Shown here piece after piece: positions 39,670 through 48,171 of a DNA stretch of 64,000 nt. Below the pieces are notes generated by a model. That model ran no database searches and was not told the DNA's origin. It worked only from the letters and a program-made list of their open reading frames with translations. A program made the translations under genes and the position numbers. How positions within the stretch are numbered: position 1 is the first letter of the stretch; each line of letters begins with the position of its first letter. The DNA comes from CADDZP01 sp035948135 (GTDB lineage: Bacteria; Actinomycetota; Acidimicrobiia; Acidimicrobiales; AC-14): assembly GCA_035948135.1 (NCBI GenBank), contig DASZJL010000223.1:5253-69252 (forward strand). The letters are read 5' to 3'.

Positions 39670-40044
39670 ATGCTCGGGGGCGTCGACCTGATTGCCTTCG
39701 TCGGCACTGCGGACGTGGCGCGCGCCCGTTCGTTCTACGAAGGCACGCTGGGGTTGGCCGTTGTCGAGGAGGACCCCTACGCGCTCGCGCTCGACGCCAA
39801 CGGCACCATGCTGCGGGTCACGGCCGTGCCCGATTTCCGTCCCGCCGGCCACACGGTGTGCGGCTGGCGGGTCGACAACATCGCCACCGCGATCCGCGAG
39901 CTCGGTGAGAAGGGTGTGGGCTTCGCCCGGTACGACGGCATGGACCAGGACGAGCTCGGCGCGTGGACGGCGCCTTCAGGGGCGAAGGTGGCCTGGTTCG
40001 CCGACCCCGACGGGAACACGCTCTCCCTCACCCAGTTCCCCTAG
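39670..40044 (+). CDS. VOC/glyoxalase-fold protein
   Basis: 124 residues, one VOC (glyoxalase/bleomycin-resistance) unit made of two beta-alpha-beta-beta modules. The start VDLIAFVGTADVARARSFYE and the end VAWFADPDGNTLSLTQFP are typical of the family; the terminal DPDGN strand normally carries a Glu metal ligand, here replaced by Ser/Thr, so metal binding may be weak. ATG at 39670 is eight bases after the patatin stop, suggesting one transcript. Substrate unknown. Confidence 0.85.
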   Translation: MLGGVDLIAFVGTADVARARSFYEGTLGLAVVEEDPYALALDANGTMLRVTAVPDFRPAGHTVCGWRVDNIATAIRELGEKGVGFARYDGMDQDELGAWTAPSGAKVAWFADPDGNTLSLTQFP

Positions 40045-40058
40045 CCACTGAGTCCGGC

Positions 40059-40667
40059 ATGCTTCCGGAGGTCGAGCCGCTCGTCGGACAGCTCGTTCGT
40101 CTCGACCCCCTCTCCGAGGTCCACGTCGACGCACTCGTATCCGCGGCTGAAGTGGACCGGTCAACCTACGGCTACACGACTGTCCCCCTCGGACGCATGG
40201 CGATGATCGAGTACATCCTCGGACTCCTCGCCAGTCGCGCCAGAGACGAGGCGATCCCATTCGTGCAAGTGCGCCTGCTCGACGATCAAGCGGTGGGCGT
40301 CACGCGCTTCCTGACCTTCCGCGCCCGGCACGACAGTCTCATGCCGTACGCGGTCGAGATCGGTGGTACCTGGCTGGCTGCGTCCGCCCAGCGCACCGGC
40401 ATCAACGCCGAAGCGAAGCTCCTGCTGCTCACCCACGCCTTCGAAACCTGGAAGGTGGGGCGCGTCGACTTCAAGACCGACGCCCGCAACGGCCGATCTC
40501 GAGCGGCCATCTCGGCGCTCGGTGCGACCTTCGAAGGGGTGTTGCGGCATTGGCAGCCGTCACACGTCGCCGGAGAGGAGGGCCAGCTGCGCGACTCCGC
40601 CGTCTACTCGATCCTCGACTCGGAGTGGCCAACGGTCCGTCGCGGGCTCCTGGCCCGGCTCGTTTGA
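40059..40667 (+). CDS. GNAT acetyltransferase, RimJ/RimL-like
   Basis: 202 residues. The GNAT fold is supported by LVRLDPLSEVHVDAL at the start, VGVTRFLTFRA as the central strand, GGTWLAASAQRTGINAEAKLL for the acetyl-CoA region and FKTDARNGRSRAAISALGA (the usual NxxSxxxxxxxG end of RimJ/RimL proteins). It probably acetylates a protein N terminus or a small amine. It begins 15 bases after the VOC stop, without a clear ribosome site. The product and target are unknown. Confidence 0.85.
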   Translation: MLPEVEPLVGQLVRLDPLSEVHVDALVSAAEVDRSTYGYTTVPLGRMAMIEYILGLLASRARDEAIPFVQVRLLDDQAVGVTRFLTFRARHDSLMPYAVEIGGTWLAASAQRTGINAEAKLLLLTHAFETWKVGRVDFKTDARNGRSRAAISALGATFEGVLRHWQPSHVAGEEGQLRDSAVYSILDSEWPTVRRGLLARLV

Positions 40668-40747
40668 CTCCCTGAATCGGCGCGGTCGCTCGTCGGAGGA
40701 CCGAAACAATCCCGCCGCCGCTCGCGTCCGTAGTACCTGTCGAAAAC

Positions 40748-40767
40748 GTTGCCCCTTGCCGGGCAAC
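40748..40767. promoter_or_regulatory. Hairpin in leader of secreted-repeat lipoprotein
   Basis: GTTGCCC-CTTGCC-GGGCAAC is a perfect 7-bp stem just before the ribosome site (AAGGGG at 40773-40778). A TAGTAC box lies near 40732. The rest of 40668-40747 shows no gene. Confidence 0.45.
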
Positions 40768-40787
40768 AGGACAAGGGGATGTTTCAG

Positions 40788-41510
40788 ATGCGTATGACCT
40801 CGCGCACCTTCTACGGTGGCGCCGCCCTGTCGGTGGTCCTCGCGGCGGGCCTGATCCTCGCCGCGTGTGGCGGCTCGGCAACCAAGACCAACGCCGCGCC
40901 GGTGGCCGCGACGAGCCCCACCACGGCCCCGCCCTCGACGAGCGCGGCCCCGGGCCCCGTCATCATGACCAAGACTGATCCGAAGCTGGGGACCATCCTC
41001 GCCGACAGCAAGGGCCTCACCCTCTACACCCTCACCGTCAATGGCAAGGCGGTGGACTGCACTGGCGCCTGCGCCGCCGTCTGGCCGCCCCTAACGGCGG
41101 CGGCGGACAGCACACCCACTGGTGGTCCGGGGGTGGGCACCCTCGGGACGGCCTCATCCTCTGACGGCACCCAGCTCGTCACCTTCGGGGGCCTGCCTCT
41201 CTATCGCTTCTCCCAGGACCAGGACGCCGGGGATGCCTACGGCGAGGGCATCTCGAGCTTCGGTGGGGTCTGGCACGTTGTGAAGGTTGGTCAGACTGCG
41301 GGTGTCGCTCCGACCACCGCCCCCACACCCGCCGCGGCAAAAAGGGCGGCACCAACGACGCCGTCGACGCCCGCCAAGTCGATGACACCGGTCCCCGCAA
41401 GGGCGGCGGCGCCGGCCTCGACGACGCCGGCGACGGCTGCTCCGACGCCCGTCATGACGATGCATCGATCGCCGCCGACGAGCGGGGCCGGCATGGGCTT
41501 GGGGTACTAG
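40788..41510 (+). CDS. Lipoprotein with secreted repeats (PF03640-type)
   Basis: 240 residues. Lipoprotein signal LVLAA-type: VLAAGLILAACGG, with the lipidated Cys near residue 25. A Ser/Thr/Pro linker follows, then two secreted repeats: LGTILADSKGLTLYTLT with CTGACAAVWPPL, and LGTASSSDGTQLVTFGG with GVWHVVKV. The C-terminal 75 residues are Ala/Pro/Thr-rich. PF03640 proteins are membrane-linked outside the cell and some bind heme or take part in electron transfer; the role here is unknown. ATG at 40788 is chosen because AAGGGG lies ten bases ahead; ATGs at 40779 and 40794 are possible. Confidence 0.83.
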   Translation: MRMTSRTFYGGAALSVVLAAGLILAACGGSATKTNAAPVAATSPTTAPPSTSAAPGPVIMTKTDPKLGTILADSKGLTLYTLTVNGKAVDCTGACAAVWPPLTAAADSTPTGGPGVGTLGTASSSDGTQLVTFGGLPLYRFSQDQDAGDAYGEGISSFGGVWHVVKVGQTAGVAPTTAPTPAAAKRAAPTTPSTPAKSMTPVPARAAAPASTTPATAAPTPVMTMHRSPPTSGAGMGLGY

Positions 41511-41520
41511 CCGGCTGTAG

Positions 41521-43038
41521 TCAGCCGCCGGGCCGCGACGCGGGACCCGGATGCGGGGTCAGCGAGAGCACGAGCGGCGGTCGCGGCGGCTGCGTGAAGT
41601 CGAAGTCTTCGACCAAGTTGCCGAGCGGGGTGGCGTTCTCCCGCACGTCCGGGCGGGGGTCGGGTCGCCCGTCGGTCGCCGGATCGAGGCGGGCACCGCC
41701 GAGGAAATCGTCTTCGATGAATTTCAAGAAGGCGTCGTGGCTCAGGGTCTGGTGGTCGATGAAACCCCGTTTGGCATACGGAGATATCACGATCGACGGG
41801 ACACGCAAGCCATAGCCGTTGCCGTCCACGTTCGGCGGCACGACGTGGTCGTAGAACCCGCCCCAGTCATCCCAGGACAAGAAGATGGCCGTCGAGTTCC
41901 AATCCGGGCTCTTCATGACGGCGTTGACGAGGTTCGTGACCCACGCCTGCCCTTCGCGGACGCTCGCGGGCGGATGCTCGGAGTTGGGCTGGCTTGGCGT
42001 GATCCATGACACGGCTGGCAGCTTCCCCGCGGCTGCGGCCGACATGAAATGCTTCCACGGCTGCACGTTCTTCAGCTGGCCGTCGTCCTGGACGTCGGTG
42101 AACAGCGGCAACGGGTTCCAGATGCCGGGCGTCTTCCAGCTCTGGGCTTTGGGTGGGCAGGTCGCGGCACTGTCCTTACAGTCGGGCTCCGTCCCGTCCT
42201 CGACGTAGTAACCCCAGCTGACGTTGTGCTTGTGCAGCAGATACGTGATGTCGGTCCATGCGTCGTGGACAGGTGCCGTGCCTGTCGCGATCGCCTGGTC
42301 GACATAGTGCTGCTGCTGCCCCGGGAACAATTTGCCCGCCAGATCGTTCTTGCAGCTCGACGGAGCCCCCGAACTGCACACCGCCGACCAGGCCGAGACC
42401 ATATAAAGGTGCTGGGGCAGGCTCCAGGAAGCCACGGGCTCAAACAGGTGGTCGTCAAGGGTGAACTCTTTGGCGTACGTCCAGTAGTTCGGGATCTCAC
42501 GGGCGTCGTGGTACCCCATCACGTCGGGCGCGTTGCTGTGCGCACAAGCGGGGGCTTGGAGATTCGTGCAGTGCTTGGTGCTCTTCTCCGCTTCCGCGAC
42601 GAAGCCGTCCATCTTGCCGCCGTTGATGTCGCCTACCGCAGCTGTGTTCGCGTGCCCAGCGCCTCCGTTCACGAACGCCGCGTCGTGATAGGGACTGTCG
42701 CAGGCGCTGGTGGCCGGGTCGGGCGAGCAGACGGTGAACTTGCCGTTTGCCGCCGGTATGCCGTCGGCGCCGGGAAACGTGCCGAAGTAACTGTCAAAGG
42801 ACCGGTTCTCCTGCATGATCACGACGACGTGCTTGATCTTGGCGATCCCGACCGCGCTCGAGTCGGTCGTCGGAGACCCGCTCGCCGAGGCGGCCGTTGT
42901 GGTCGGCGTGGCCGCGGTGGGCTTAGAACCTCCCGACGAGCACGCCGCCACCACCGCGGTCGATAGCACTACCGCCGCAGCGCCAAGCGCGGTCCTTCCA
43001 CCAAGGACTCGGGCAAACCCCAGCGAACCCGTCCACAT
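41521..43038 (-). CDS. Phospholipase C/phosphoesterase-family lipoprotein
   Basis: 505 residues. Lipoprotein signal ending STAVVAACSSGG, then a Thr/Ser linker. The PF04185 phosphoesterase domain begins KHVVVIMQENRSFDSYFGTF (catalytic Asn/Glu region), continues with DDHLFEPVASWSLPQHLYMV, SWDDWGGFYDHVVPP and LRVPSIVISPYAKRGFIDH. Such enzymes hydrolyse phospholipids or phosphate esters outside the cell (PlcA/AcpA types). A TATGTT box lies eight bases before the ATG at 43038, covered by a short dyad. It converges with the secreted-repeat lipoprotein, with 10 bases between stops. Confidence 0.88.
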   Translation of the reverse strand: MWTGSLGFARVLGGRTALGAAAVVLSTAVVAACSSGGSKPTAATPTTTAASASGSPTTDSSAVGIAKIKHVVVIMQENRSFDSYFGTFPGADGIPAANGKFTVCSPDPATSACDSPYHDAAFVNGGAGHANTAAVGDINGGKMDGFVAEAEKSTKHCTNLQAPACAHSNAPDVMGYHDAREIPNYWTYAKEFTLDDHLFEPVASWSLPQHLYMVSAWSAVCSSGAPSSCKNDLAGKLFPGQQQHYVDQAIATGTAPVHDAWTDITYLLHKHNVSWGYYVEDGTEPDCKDSAATCPPKAQSWKTPGIWNPLPLFTDVQDDGQLKNVQPWKHFMSAAAAGKLPAVSWITPSQPNSEHPPASVREGQAWVTNLVNAVMKSPDWNSTAIFLSWDDWGGFYDHVVPPNVDGNGYGLRVPSIVISPYAKRGFIDHQTLSHDAFLKFIEDDFLGGARLDPATDGRPDPRPDVRENATPLGNLVEDFDFTQPPRPPLVLSLTPHPGPASRPGG

Positions 43039-43042
43039 CGCC

Positions 43043-43059
43043 GCACAACATAGGTGTGC
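43043..43059. promoter_or_regulatory. Dyad over the -10 box of the phospholipase gene
   Basis: GCACA (43043-43047) and TGTGC (43055-43059) flank the - strand -10 box TATGTT (complement of 43047-43052). A protein bound here would block the promoter. Confidence 0.45.
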
Positions 43060-43071
43060 AAACGGGGTGGG

Positions 43072-43533
43072 TCAGGTCACCGGCGTGCGGTTTCGACGGT
43101 ACGTGGCCTCCATGTCAGTCGCGGTGAGCCACTCGCCGCAGTCGGGGCACGCCAGCTCGGGGTGGACGGTGTGGCCGCACGCCTTGTGCCGCACCTCCAC
43201 CGGCGGGCCCTGCTTTCCCGTCTCCCATTTGTCGCCCCATCGAAGCAACGAGATGAGCACGGGCCACAGGTCGAGGCCCTTCTCGGTGAGTCGGTACTCG
43301 AAGCGGTCGGGCCGCTCGGAGTAGAGCCGCTTCTCGAGCACGCCGTTGCCGACGAGCGTCTCGAGGCGGTCGGCGAGGACGGCGCGCGGCGCGCCCGAGC
43401 GCTCCTGGAAGTCCTCGAACCGGCGCACCCGCATGAAGGCGTCGCGGAGGATCAGCATCGTCCAGCGATCGCCGACGACCGACAAGGCCTGCGCGACCGA
43501 GCAGTCCTGCTGGTCGATCTCGCTCCACCGCAT
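43072..43533 (-). CDS. HxlR-family transcriptional regulator
   Basis: 153 residues. The winged helix of HxlR proteins is clear: DCSVAQALSVVGDRWTMLIL, RFEDFQERSGAPRAVLADRL and LEKRLYSERPDRFEYRLTEKG. The C terminus has an extra zinc-ribbon-like part (CGHTVHPELACPDCG) as in some actinobacterial members. I chose the ATG at 43533; TAAGGT lies seven bases upstream on the - strand. It is divergent from a GNAT gene, and GAACT-N5-AGTTC lies between them. It most likely regulates itself and the neighbour, sensing an electrophile or ligand not evident from sequence. Confidence 0.9.
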   Translation of the reverse strand: MRWSEIDQQDCSVAQALSVVGDRWTMLILRDAFMRVRRFEDFQERSGAPRAVLADRLETLVGNGVLEKRLYSERPDRFEYRLTEKGLDLWPVLISLLRWGDKWETGKQGPPVEVRHKACGHTVHPELACPDCGEWLTATDMEATYRRNRTPVT

Positions 43534-43540
43534 GGGTGTG

Positions 43541-43546
43541 ACCTTA
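43541..43546 (-). promoter_or_regulatory. -10 box TAAGGT for HxlR gene
   Basis: Read on the - strand, it lies 7 bases before the ATG at 43533. Confidence 0.5.
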
Positions 43547-43567
43547 GTCCTCTTGCGTTCAGAAATC

Positions 43568-43582
43568 GAACTCACTAAGTTC
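43568..43582. promoter_or_regulatory. Candidate HxlR operator overlapping GNAT -10 box
   Basis: GAACT-CACTA-AGTTC is a perfect dyad. It overlaps the + strand -10 box TAAGTT (43576-43581), which lies six bases before the GNAT ATG. Confidence 0.55.
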
Positions 43583-43587
43583 AAGTT

Positions 43588-44079
43588 ATGAACGGACGCG
43601 GTCCACTGCCTGAGCTTGTGGTCCGTCCTGTGCAACCGGACGATGCCGATCGCGTGCGGCGACTTTTTGGGCGCCTCTCGCAGCAGTCGGTCTACCGCCG
43701 CTTCTTCACCTCGTTCCCCACCCCACCCGCCAAGGTGGTGCAGCACCTCACCTCGGTGGACCACACCGACCACGAGGCGCTCGCCGCCCTCGACGGTGAC
43801 GAGATCGTGGCCCTGGTCAGCTGGGACCGGCCGGCCCACGCAGCCGACGAAGCCGAGATCGCGGTCCTTGTCGAGGACGCCTGGCAGCACAAAGGCCTCG
43901 GTGGGGCGCTGGTGCGCATGCTGTCAGCGGAAGCGGCTCGGCGTGGCATCGCCGTCATCAAGGCAACGGTGTTGGCTGACAACCACCCGGCTCGTCACCT
44001 CGCCGCCGCTGTCGGTCGACCGGACAGCGTCGTCCTCGACGGCCCCGAGACCTTCTACACGTTCAGCCTGGCATCCTGA
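43588..44079 (+). CDS. GNAT acetyltransferase
   Basis: 163 residues. GNAT motif A is visible as VEDAWQHKGLGGALVRMLS (Q/R-x-x-G-x-G/A pattern QHKGLGGA), with ELVVRPVQPDDADRVRRLF at the start, VYRRFFTSFP in the substrate region and LADNHPARHLAAAVG near the end. The QxxGxG-type acetyl-CoA loop is intact. It may acetylate a small amine or drug. The ATG at 43588 follows a TAAGTT box by six bases (leaderless type), under a dyad shared with the HxlR gene, so induction by the same signal is likely. Ends one base before the convergent permease stop. Confidence 0.87.
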   Translation: MNGRGPLPELVVRPVQPDDADRVRRLFGRLSQQSVYRRFFTSFPTPPAKVVQHLTSVDHTDHEALAALDGDEIVALVSWDRPAHAADEAEIAVLVEDAWQHKGLGGALVRMLSAEAARRGIAVIKATVLADNHPARHLAAAVGRPDSVVLDGPETFYTFSLAS

Positions 44080-44080
44080 G

Positions 44081-46645
44081 TCACTGAGCCGCGATGGCGG
44101 CGAGGACGTTGAGGCGCGCCGCTCGGCGCGCGGGCCGGAGCGCGGCCAGCACGCCGACGAGCGCACCGGCGGCGAGCACGACCCCCAGTTGCGCCACCGG
44201 CAAGGCGAACACGCCGAGGTTTCGGGCTGGTCCGTCTGCGGCGTTGGCGTGCGAGGCCACCGTGACCAGCGCCCAGCCGAGGAAGGCACCGACGCCGAGC
44301 CCACCGACGGCACCGAACGTCGACACGATTACCGACTCCCATCGCACCATCGACCGGAGCTGGCCGCGGGTCTGACCCACGGCTCGAAGTACACCGAGCT
44401 CGCGGGTGCGTTCGTAGACGGAAAGCGACAACGTGTTGGCGATACCCATGGCCGCGATGAGGATGGCGAGGAACAGCAGCACGTAGATGAGGCCGAGCAC
44501 CATGTTCACGCCCGAAGCAACCGAGGCGATGAACTCGTCCCGGTCCCGCACCGTCGAGTCGCCGTATGGAGCGACAGCCCGCTCGACGGCTGTCCGGCCC
44601 GCCGCGAGGGACGTCCCGGAGCGCAGGCCCACCAGGACAGTCGCGTCCACGTCCTGGGTGGCGTGCGGCGCCCATGCCGGCCGGCTCATGAGCACCTGCC
44701 CGACCACGTCGGTGGTGCCGTACAGAGCACCGACGGTGAATTGCTCCGTCGCGCCATCGGCGAACGTCACCGGCACCGCCGTTCCGACCCGCCAGCCCCT
44801 GTCGTCGGCAACAGTCTTGGCGACGGCAAGCTGACGGGGGGCGAGGTCGGCGACAGACCCTGAAGACACGTCCAGTTTCACGAGGCGGCTGAGAGCGGCC
44901 GGATCGGTAACCGAGAGCGACCGGTCGGATGCGCCGACCCGCGCCACGCCGCGACCGATGCCGACCGCCGTCCCGACCTCGGGCAAGCGGGCGACATCAG
45001 TCGCAATGCGCGGGCTGAGTGACGGGCCGCCGAAGCGGCCGCCGCCGATGACCAGGTCACCGCCGAACGACTGCCGGACGGTCTCGTTGAGCGACGCCTT
45101 GATCGACGCACCGAACGTCGTGAAGAGCGTGACGACCGCGACGCCCACGAGCAGGGCAGCCGCGGTCGCCGACGTGCGGCGCGGGTTGCGGGTGGCGTTG
45201 CGACGCGCGAGCGACCCGGTCATGCCGCGCAGTCGAGCGAGTGGAAGCCCGATGGCCGCTCCCACGGGCCCTGCGACCACCGGTCCGAACACCACCACGC
45301 CGACAATCGTCAGCAGCGCGCCGAGCCCAGCCCAGCCGAGCGCTGCACTCGACCCGCCCAAGGCGCTCGCCAACACGAGCGCCACGCCCGCGCCCGCGAT
45401 ACCGAGGCCGGCGAAGACACGACTCTTGGCGACGCGGGGCGCTTCGGCCGCCGACTCCCGGAGCGCGGCCATAGGCCGGACGCGCGAGGCGCGAACTGCG
45501 GGGGCCAGGCCGGCCACGAGCGTGACGGCCATCCCCACGGCGAGCGGGACCACAGCAGATGTCAGCTTGAACGTCAGGCCGCCTGCGGGCAGGGCGAATC
45601 CGAAGGAGTCGAACATGCCCTTGAGCAGACCGGCGACGCCGATACCGCCGACCAGGCCCGCGAGGGACGCGACCGCTCCGACTACCGCTGACTCCAGCAG
45701 GCCCGAGCGGAAGACCTGGCCCCGGGTGCTGCCGACGGCCCGCAGCAGGGCCGCCTCGCGGGTCCGCTGGGCGGCGACGATCGAGAATGTGTTGTAGATG
45801 CTGAACGTGGCGACCAGGAGGGCGATCGCCGCGAAGATGACGAGGAACGTCCGCAGGGAGTTCAAGAAGCTGGCGTCGATGGCGTTGGTGTTCTCCTTGG
45901 TCAGCTGGGCGCCGGTGATCGCCTCCGTGCCTGTGGGAAGAGCCCGCTGCAGGCGCGCCACGATGTCCTGCTGCGACACGCCGGGTTCGCCCCGCACGAG
46001 GACGTCCGACACCTGACCGGGGCGGGCCATGAGGTGCTGCTGGGCGGCCGGCAGGGTGAACGCAGTGAAGGTGACGCCGCCGAAGCCCGCTTCCGATCCG
46101 AACTCGGCGATGCCGACGATGCGGACGGTCACGGGATCCGGTGTCTGCACGGTCGTCGTGTCGCCGAGCTTCAGGTTGCCCTTCTCGGCCGCACCGCGAT
46201 TGACGACGACCTCGTCAGGCGCGGCCGGCGGGCGCCCCTGGACGATGCGGTACGGGTTCAGCTCGCTGTTGGAGACCCAGTTCCCAGCCAGCCGGGGTGG
46301 TCCGTTGCCGCCGATGGCCTTGCCGTCCCGACCGAGCAGCGCGCCATAGCCAGACACCTCGGGTTCGGCGGCGGCGACGCCTTGGACGGCGCGCGCCTGC
46401 TGCACCAGCGAGGCGTCGAGCGGTCCCCGGACGTCCTCGCGGCCGTCGGTCACCTTCGCCGAGGTGCGGACCACCGCGTCGGTGCCGCGGGTGACGCTCG
46501 AGAACAGGGTGTCGAAGTTGGCGTTGACCGTGTCGCCGAGTACGAGCGTGCCGGTGAGGAACGACACACCGAGGAAGATGGCTAGGAACGTCCCGAACAT
46601 CCGACGCTTGCGGGCCCATGCGCCCTGCAGAGTGACCTTGAGCAT
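44081..46645 (-). CDS. ABC transporter permease, FtsX/MacB duplicated type
   Basis: 854 residues in two FtsX-like halves. The N-terminal helix is FGTFLAIFLGVSFLTGTLVL, a large extracytoplasmic domain follows, then FLVIFAAIALLVATFSIYNT and the helices of half one, a middle helix pair, the second extracytoplasmic domain, and a final set of helices with LIYVLLFLAILIAAMGIAN, TLSLSVYERTRELGVLRAVG and two more. About eight to ten helices in all. This type exports or mechanically transmits signals for lipoproteins, peptides or antibiotics. It lies nine bases after its ATPase and one base from the convergent GNAT gene. Confidence 0.92.
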   Translation of the reverse strand: MLKVTLQGAWARKRRMFGTFLAIFLGVSFLTGTLVLGDTVNANFDTLFSSVTRGTDAVVRTSAKVTDGREDVRGPLDASLVQQARAVQGVAAAEPEVSGYGALLGRDGKAIGGNGPPRLAGNWVSNSELNPYRIVQGRPPAAPDEVVVNRGAAEKGNLKLGDTTTVQTPDPVTVRIVGIAEFGSEAGFGGVTFTAFTLPAAQQHLMARPGQVSDVLVRGEPGVSQQDIVARLQRALPTGTEAITGAQLTKENTNAIDASFLNSLRTFLVIFAAIALLVATFSIYNTFSIVAAQRTREAALLRAVGSTRGQVFRSGLLESAVVGAVASLAGLVGGIGVAGLLKGMFDSFGFALPAGGLTFKLTSAVVPLAVGMAVTLVAGLAPAVRASRVRPMAALRESAAEAPRVAKSRVFAGLGIAGAGVALVLASALGGSSAALGWAGLGALLTIVGVVVFGPVVAGPVGAAIGLPLARLRGMTGSLARRNATRNPRRTSATAAALLVGVAVVTLFTTFGASIKASLNETVRQSFGGDLVIGGGRFGGPSLSPRIATDVARLPEVGTAVGIGRGVARVGASDRSLSVTDPAALSRLVKLDVSSGSVADLAPRQLAVAKTVADDRGWRVGTAVPVTFADGATEQFTVGALYGTTDVVGQVLMSRPAWAPHATQDVDATVLVGLRSGTSLAAGRTAVERAVAPYGDSTVRDRDEFIASVASGVNMVLGLIYVLLFLAILIAAMGIANTLSLSVYERTRELGVLRAVGQTRGQLRSMVRWESVIVSTFGAVGGLGVGAFLGWALVTVASHANAADGPARNLGVFALPVAQLGVVLAAGALVGVLAALRPARRAARLNVLAAIAAQ

Positions 46646-46654
46646 GACGGGGCC

Positions 46655-47422
46655 TCAGTCCCCGAAAGCTTTCATGCGGTCGAGTACGGCATCGGCCGTC
46701 GGGTCGACCATGCGGTCGACGACCCGCCCGTCGGCCAGGAACAGCACACCGTCGGCGTACGAGGCCGCGACCGGATCGTGGGTGACCATGACGATCGTCT
46801 GGCCCAGCTCCACCACCGAGTGGCGCATAAACGCCAGCAGCCCGGCGCCCGACCTCGAGTCGAGGTTCCCGGTCGGCTCGTCGGCGAAGATGATCTCGGG
46901 CCTGGTGACGAGGGCCCGGGCCATCGCCACCCGCTGCTGCTGACCGCCCGACAGTTCGCTCGGCACGTGCGAAAGCCGGTCGCCGAGGCCGACGGTGTCG
47001 ATCACAGCGCCCAGCCACTCCGCCTCGGGCCTGGTGCCCGCCAGGGTGGCCGGGAGCGTGATGTTCTCGAGAGCGCTGAGCGTCGGGAGGAGGTTGAAGG
47101 ACTGAAACACGAAGCCGACGCGTTGGCGCCGGAGGAGCGTGAGCTCCTTGTCCGACAGCGAGCCGAGCTCGACATCGCCGAAGAACACCTGACCCGATGT
47201 CAGGTCGTCCAGACCCGCCATGCAGTGCATGAGCGTCGACTTGCCGGAGCCCGACGGCCCCATCACCGCCGTGAAGCGGTGGCCGGGAATGGCAACTGAG
47301 ACGTTGTCGAGGGCAACGACAGCCGTGGCGCCCTCGCCGTAGACCTTGCTGGCGTCGACGGCCCGGGCGACGATGGCGGCCCGGCGGCCCGTCGTTGCGA
47401 TGGTTGAGGCGTTCGATCCCAT
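46655..47422 (-). CDS. ABC transporter ATP-binding protein
   Basis: 255 residues. Walker A GPSGSGKST, signature LSGGQQQRVAMARAL, Walker B IIFADEPTGNLDS and the switch His in VMVTHDP. The sequence is of the MacB/LolD group that pairs with FtsX-like permeases. ATG at 47422 gives an extra N-terminal tail of about 20 residues before the domain. It directly precedes the permease gene and follows a NarL-type two-component system on the same strand, so the four genes probably form one unit with the regulator controlling the exporter. Confidence 0.93.
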   Translation of the reverse strand: MGSNASTIATTGRRAAIVARAVDASKVYGEGATAVVALDNVSVAIPGHRFTAVMGPSGSGKSTLMHCMAGLDDLTSGQVFFGDVELGSLSDKELTLLRRQRVGFVFQSFNLLPTLSALENITLPATLAGTRPEAEWLGAVIDTVGLGDRLSHVPSELSGGQQQRVAMARALVTRPEIIFADEPTGNLDSRSGAGLLAFMRHSVVELGQTIVMVTHDPVAASYADGVLFLADGRVVDRMVDPTADAVLDRMKAFGD

Positions 47423-47505
47423 GAGGCCATTGTCGGGATCGGCGCCCCGCCGGTCGTCAGACGCTCGGAGGTTTGTCGGCTACGCCCGCGGGAGCAGAAG
47501 GGGGG

Positions 47506-48171
47506 CTAATCGAGCCACCCCGGGCGTACGAGGCCGGACTCGTACGCCAGCACGACCAGCTGGGCGCGGTCACGGACGCCGAGCTTCACCATGGCCCGGC
47601 TGACGTGGGTCTTGGCCGTCGCCGGGCTCATGATGAGACGCTCGGCTATCTCGTCATTCGAGAGGCCCTCCCCCACCAGGGCCACCACTTCGCGCTCGCG
47701 GTCGGTGAGGAGGTCGAGGTCGGTGACGGGCGCGGGCTGGCGCGAGCGGGTGGCGAACTCGGCAACCAGGCGGCGCGTCACGCCGGGCGACAGCAGGGCA
47801 TCACCGCGCGCCACGGCGCGCACGGCCTGCACGAGCTCGGCCGGATCGGTGTCCTTGACCAGGAAGCCGCTGGCGCCGAGACGAAGGGCCTCGAACACGT
47901 ACTCGTCGAGGTCGAACGTGCTGAGGATGACGACGCGAACGTCGGCAAGGCCGTCGTCACCGATGATGACGCGCGTCGCCTCCAGGCCGTCGGTGCCGGG
48001 CATGCGGATGTCCATGAGGAAGACATCCGGTGTGGTCTGCTTGGCGATTCGGACCGCCTCGTCGCCGTCGCTCGCCTCGCCGACGACGTCGATGTCGTCC
48101 TCGGCGTCGAGCAGGGCGCGGAACCCGGCGCGTACGAGCGCCTGGTCGTCGGCCAGCGCCACCCGGATCAC
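47506..48171 (-). CDS. NarL/LuxR-family response regulator
   Basis: 221 residues. Receiver domain IRVALADDQALVRAGFRALL with the phospho-acceptor in VFLMDIRMPGTDG, Lys in FLVKDTDP, and a LuxR helix-turn-helix (LTDREREVVALVGEGLSND, then EIAERLIMSPATAKTHVSRAM). The ATG overlaps the kinase stop as ATGA. It works with the kinase at 48168 and most likely controls the ABC exporter directly downstream, 83 bases away. Confidence 0.93.
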   Translation of the reverse strand: MIRVALADDQALVRAGFRALLDAEDDIDVVGEASDGDEAVRIAKQTTPDVFLMDIRMPGTDGLEATRVIIGDDGLADVRVVILSTFDLDEYVFEALRLGASGFLVKDTDPAELVQAVRAVARGDALLSPGVTRRLVAEFATRSRQPAPVTDLDLLTDREREVVALVGEGLSNDEIAERLIMSPATAKTHVSRAMVKLGVRDRAQLVVLAYESGLVRPGWLD

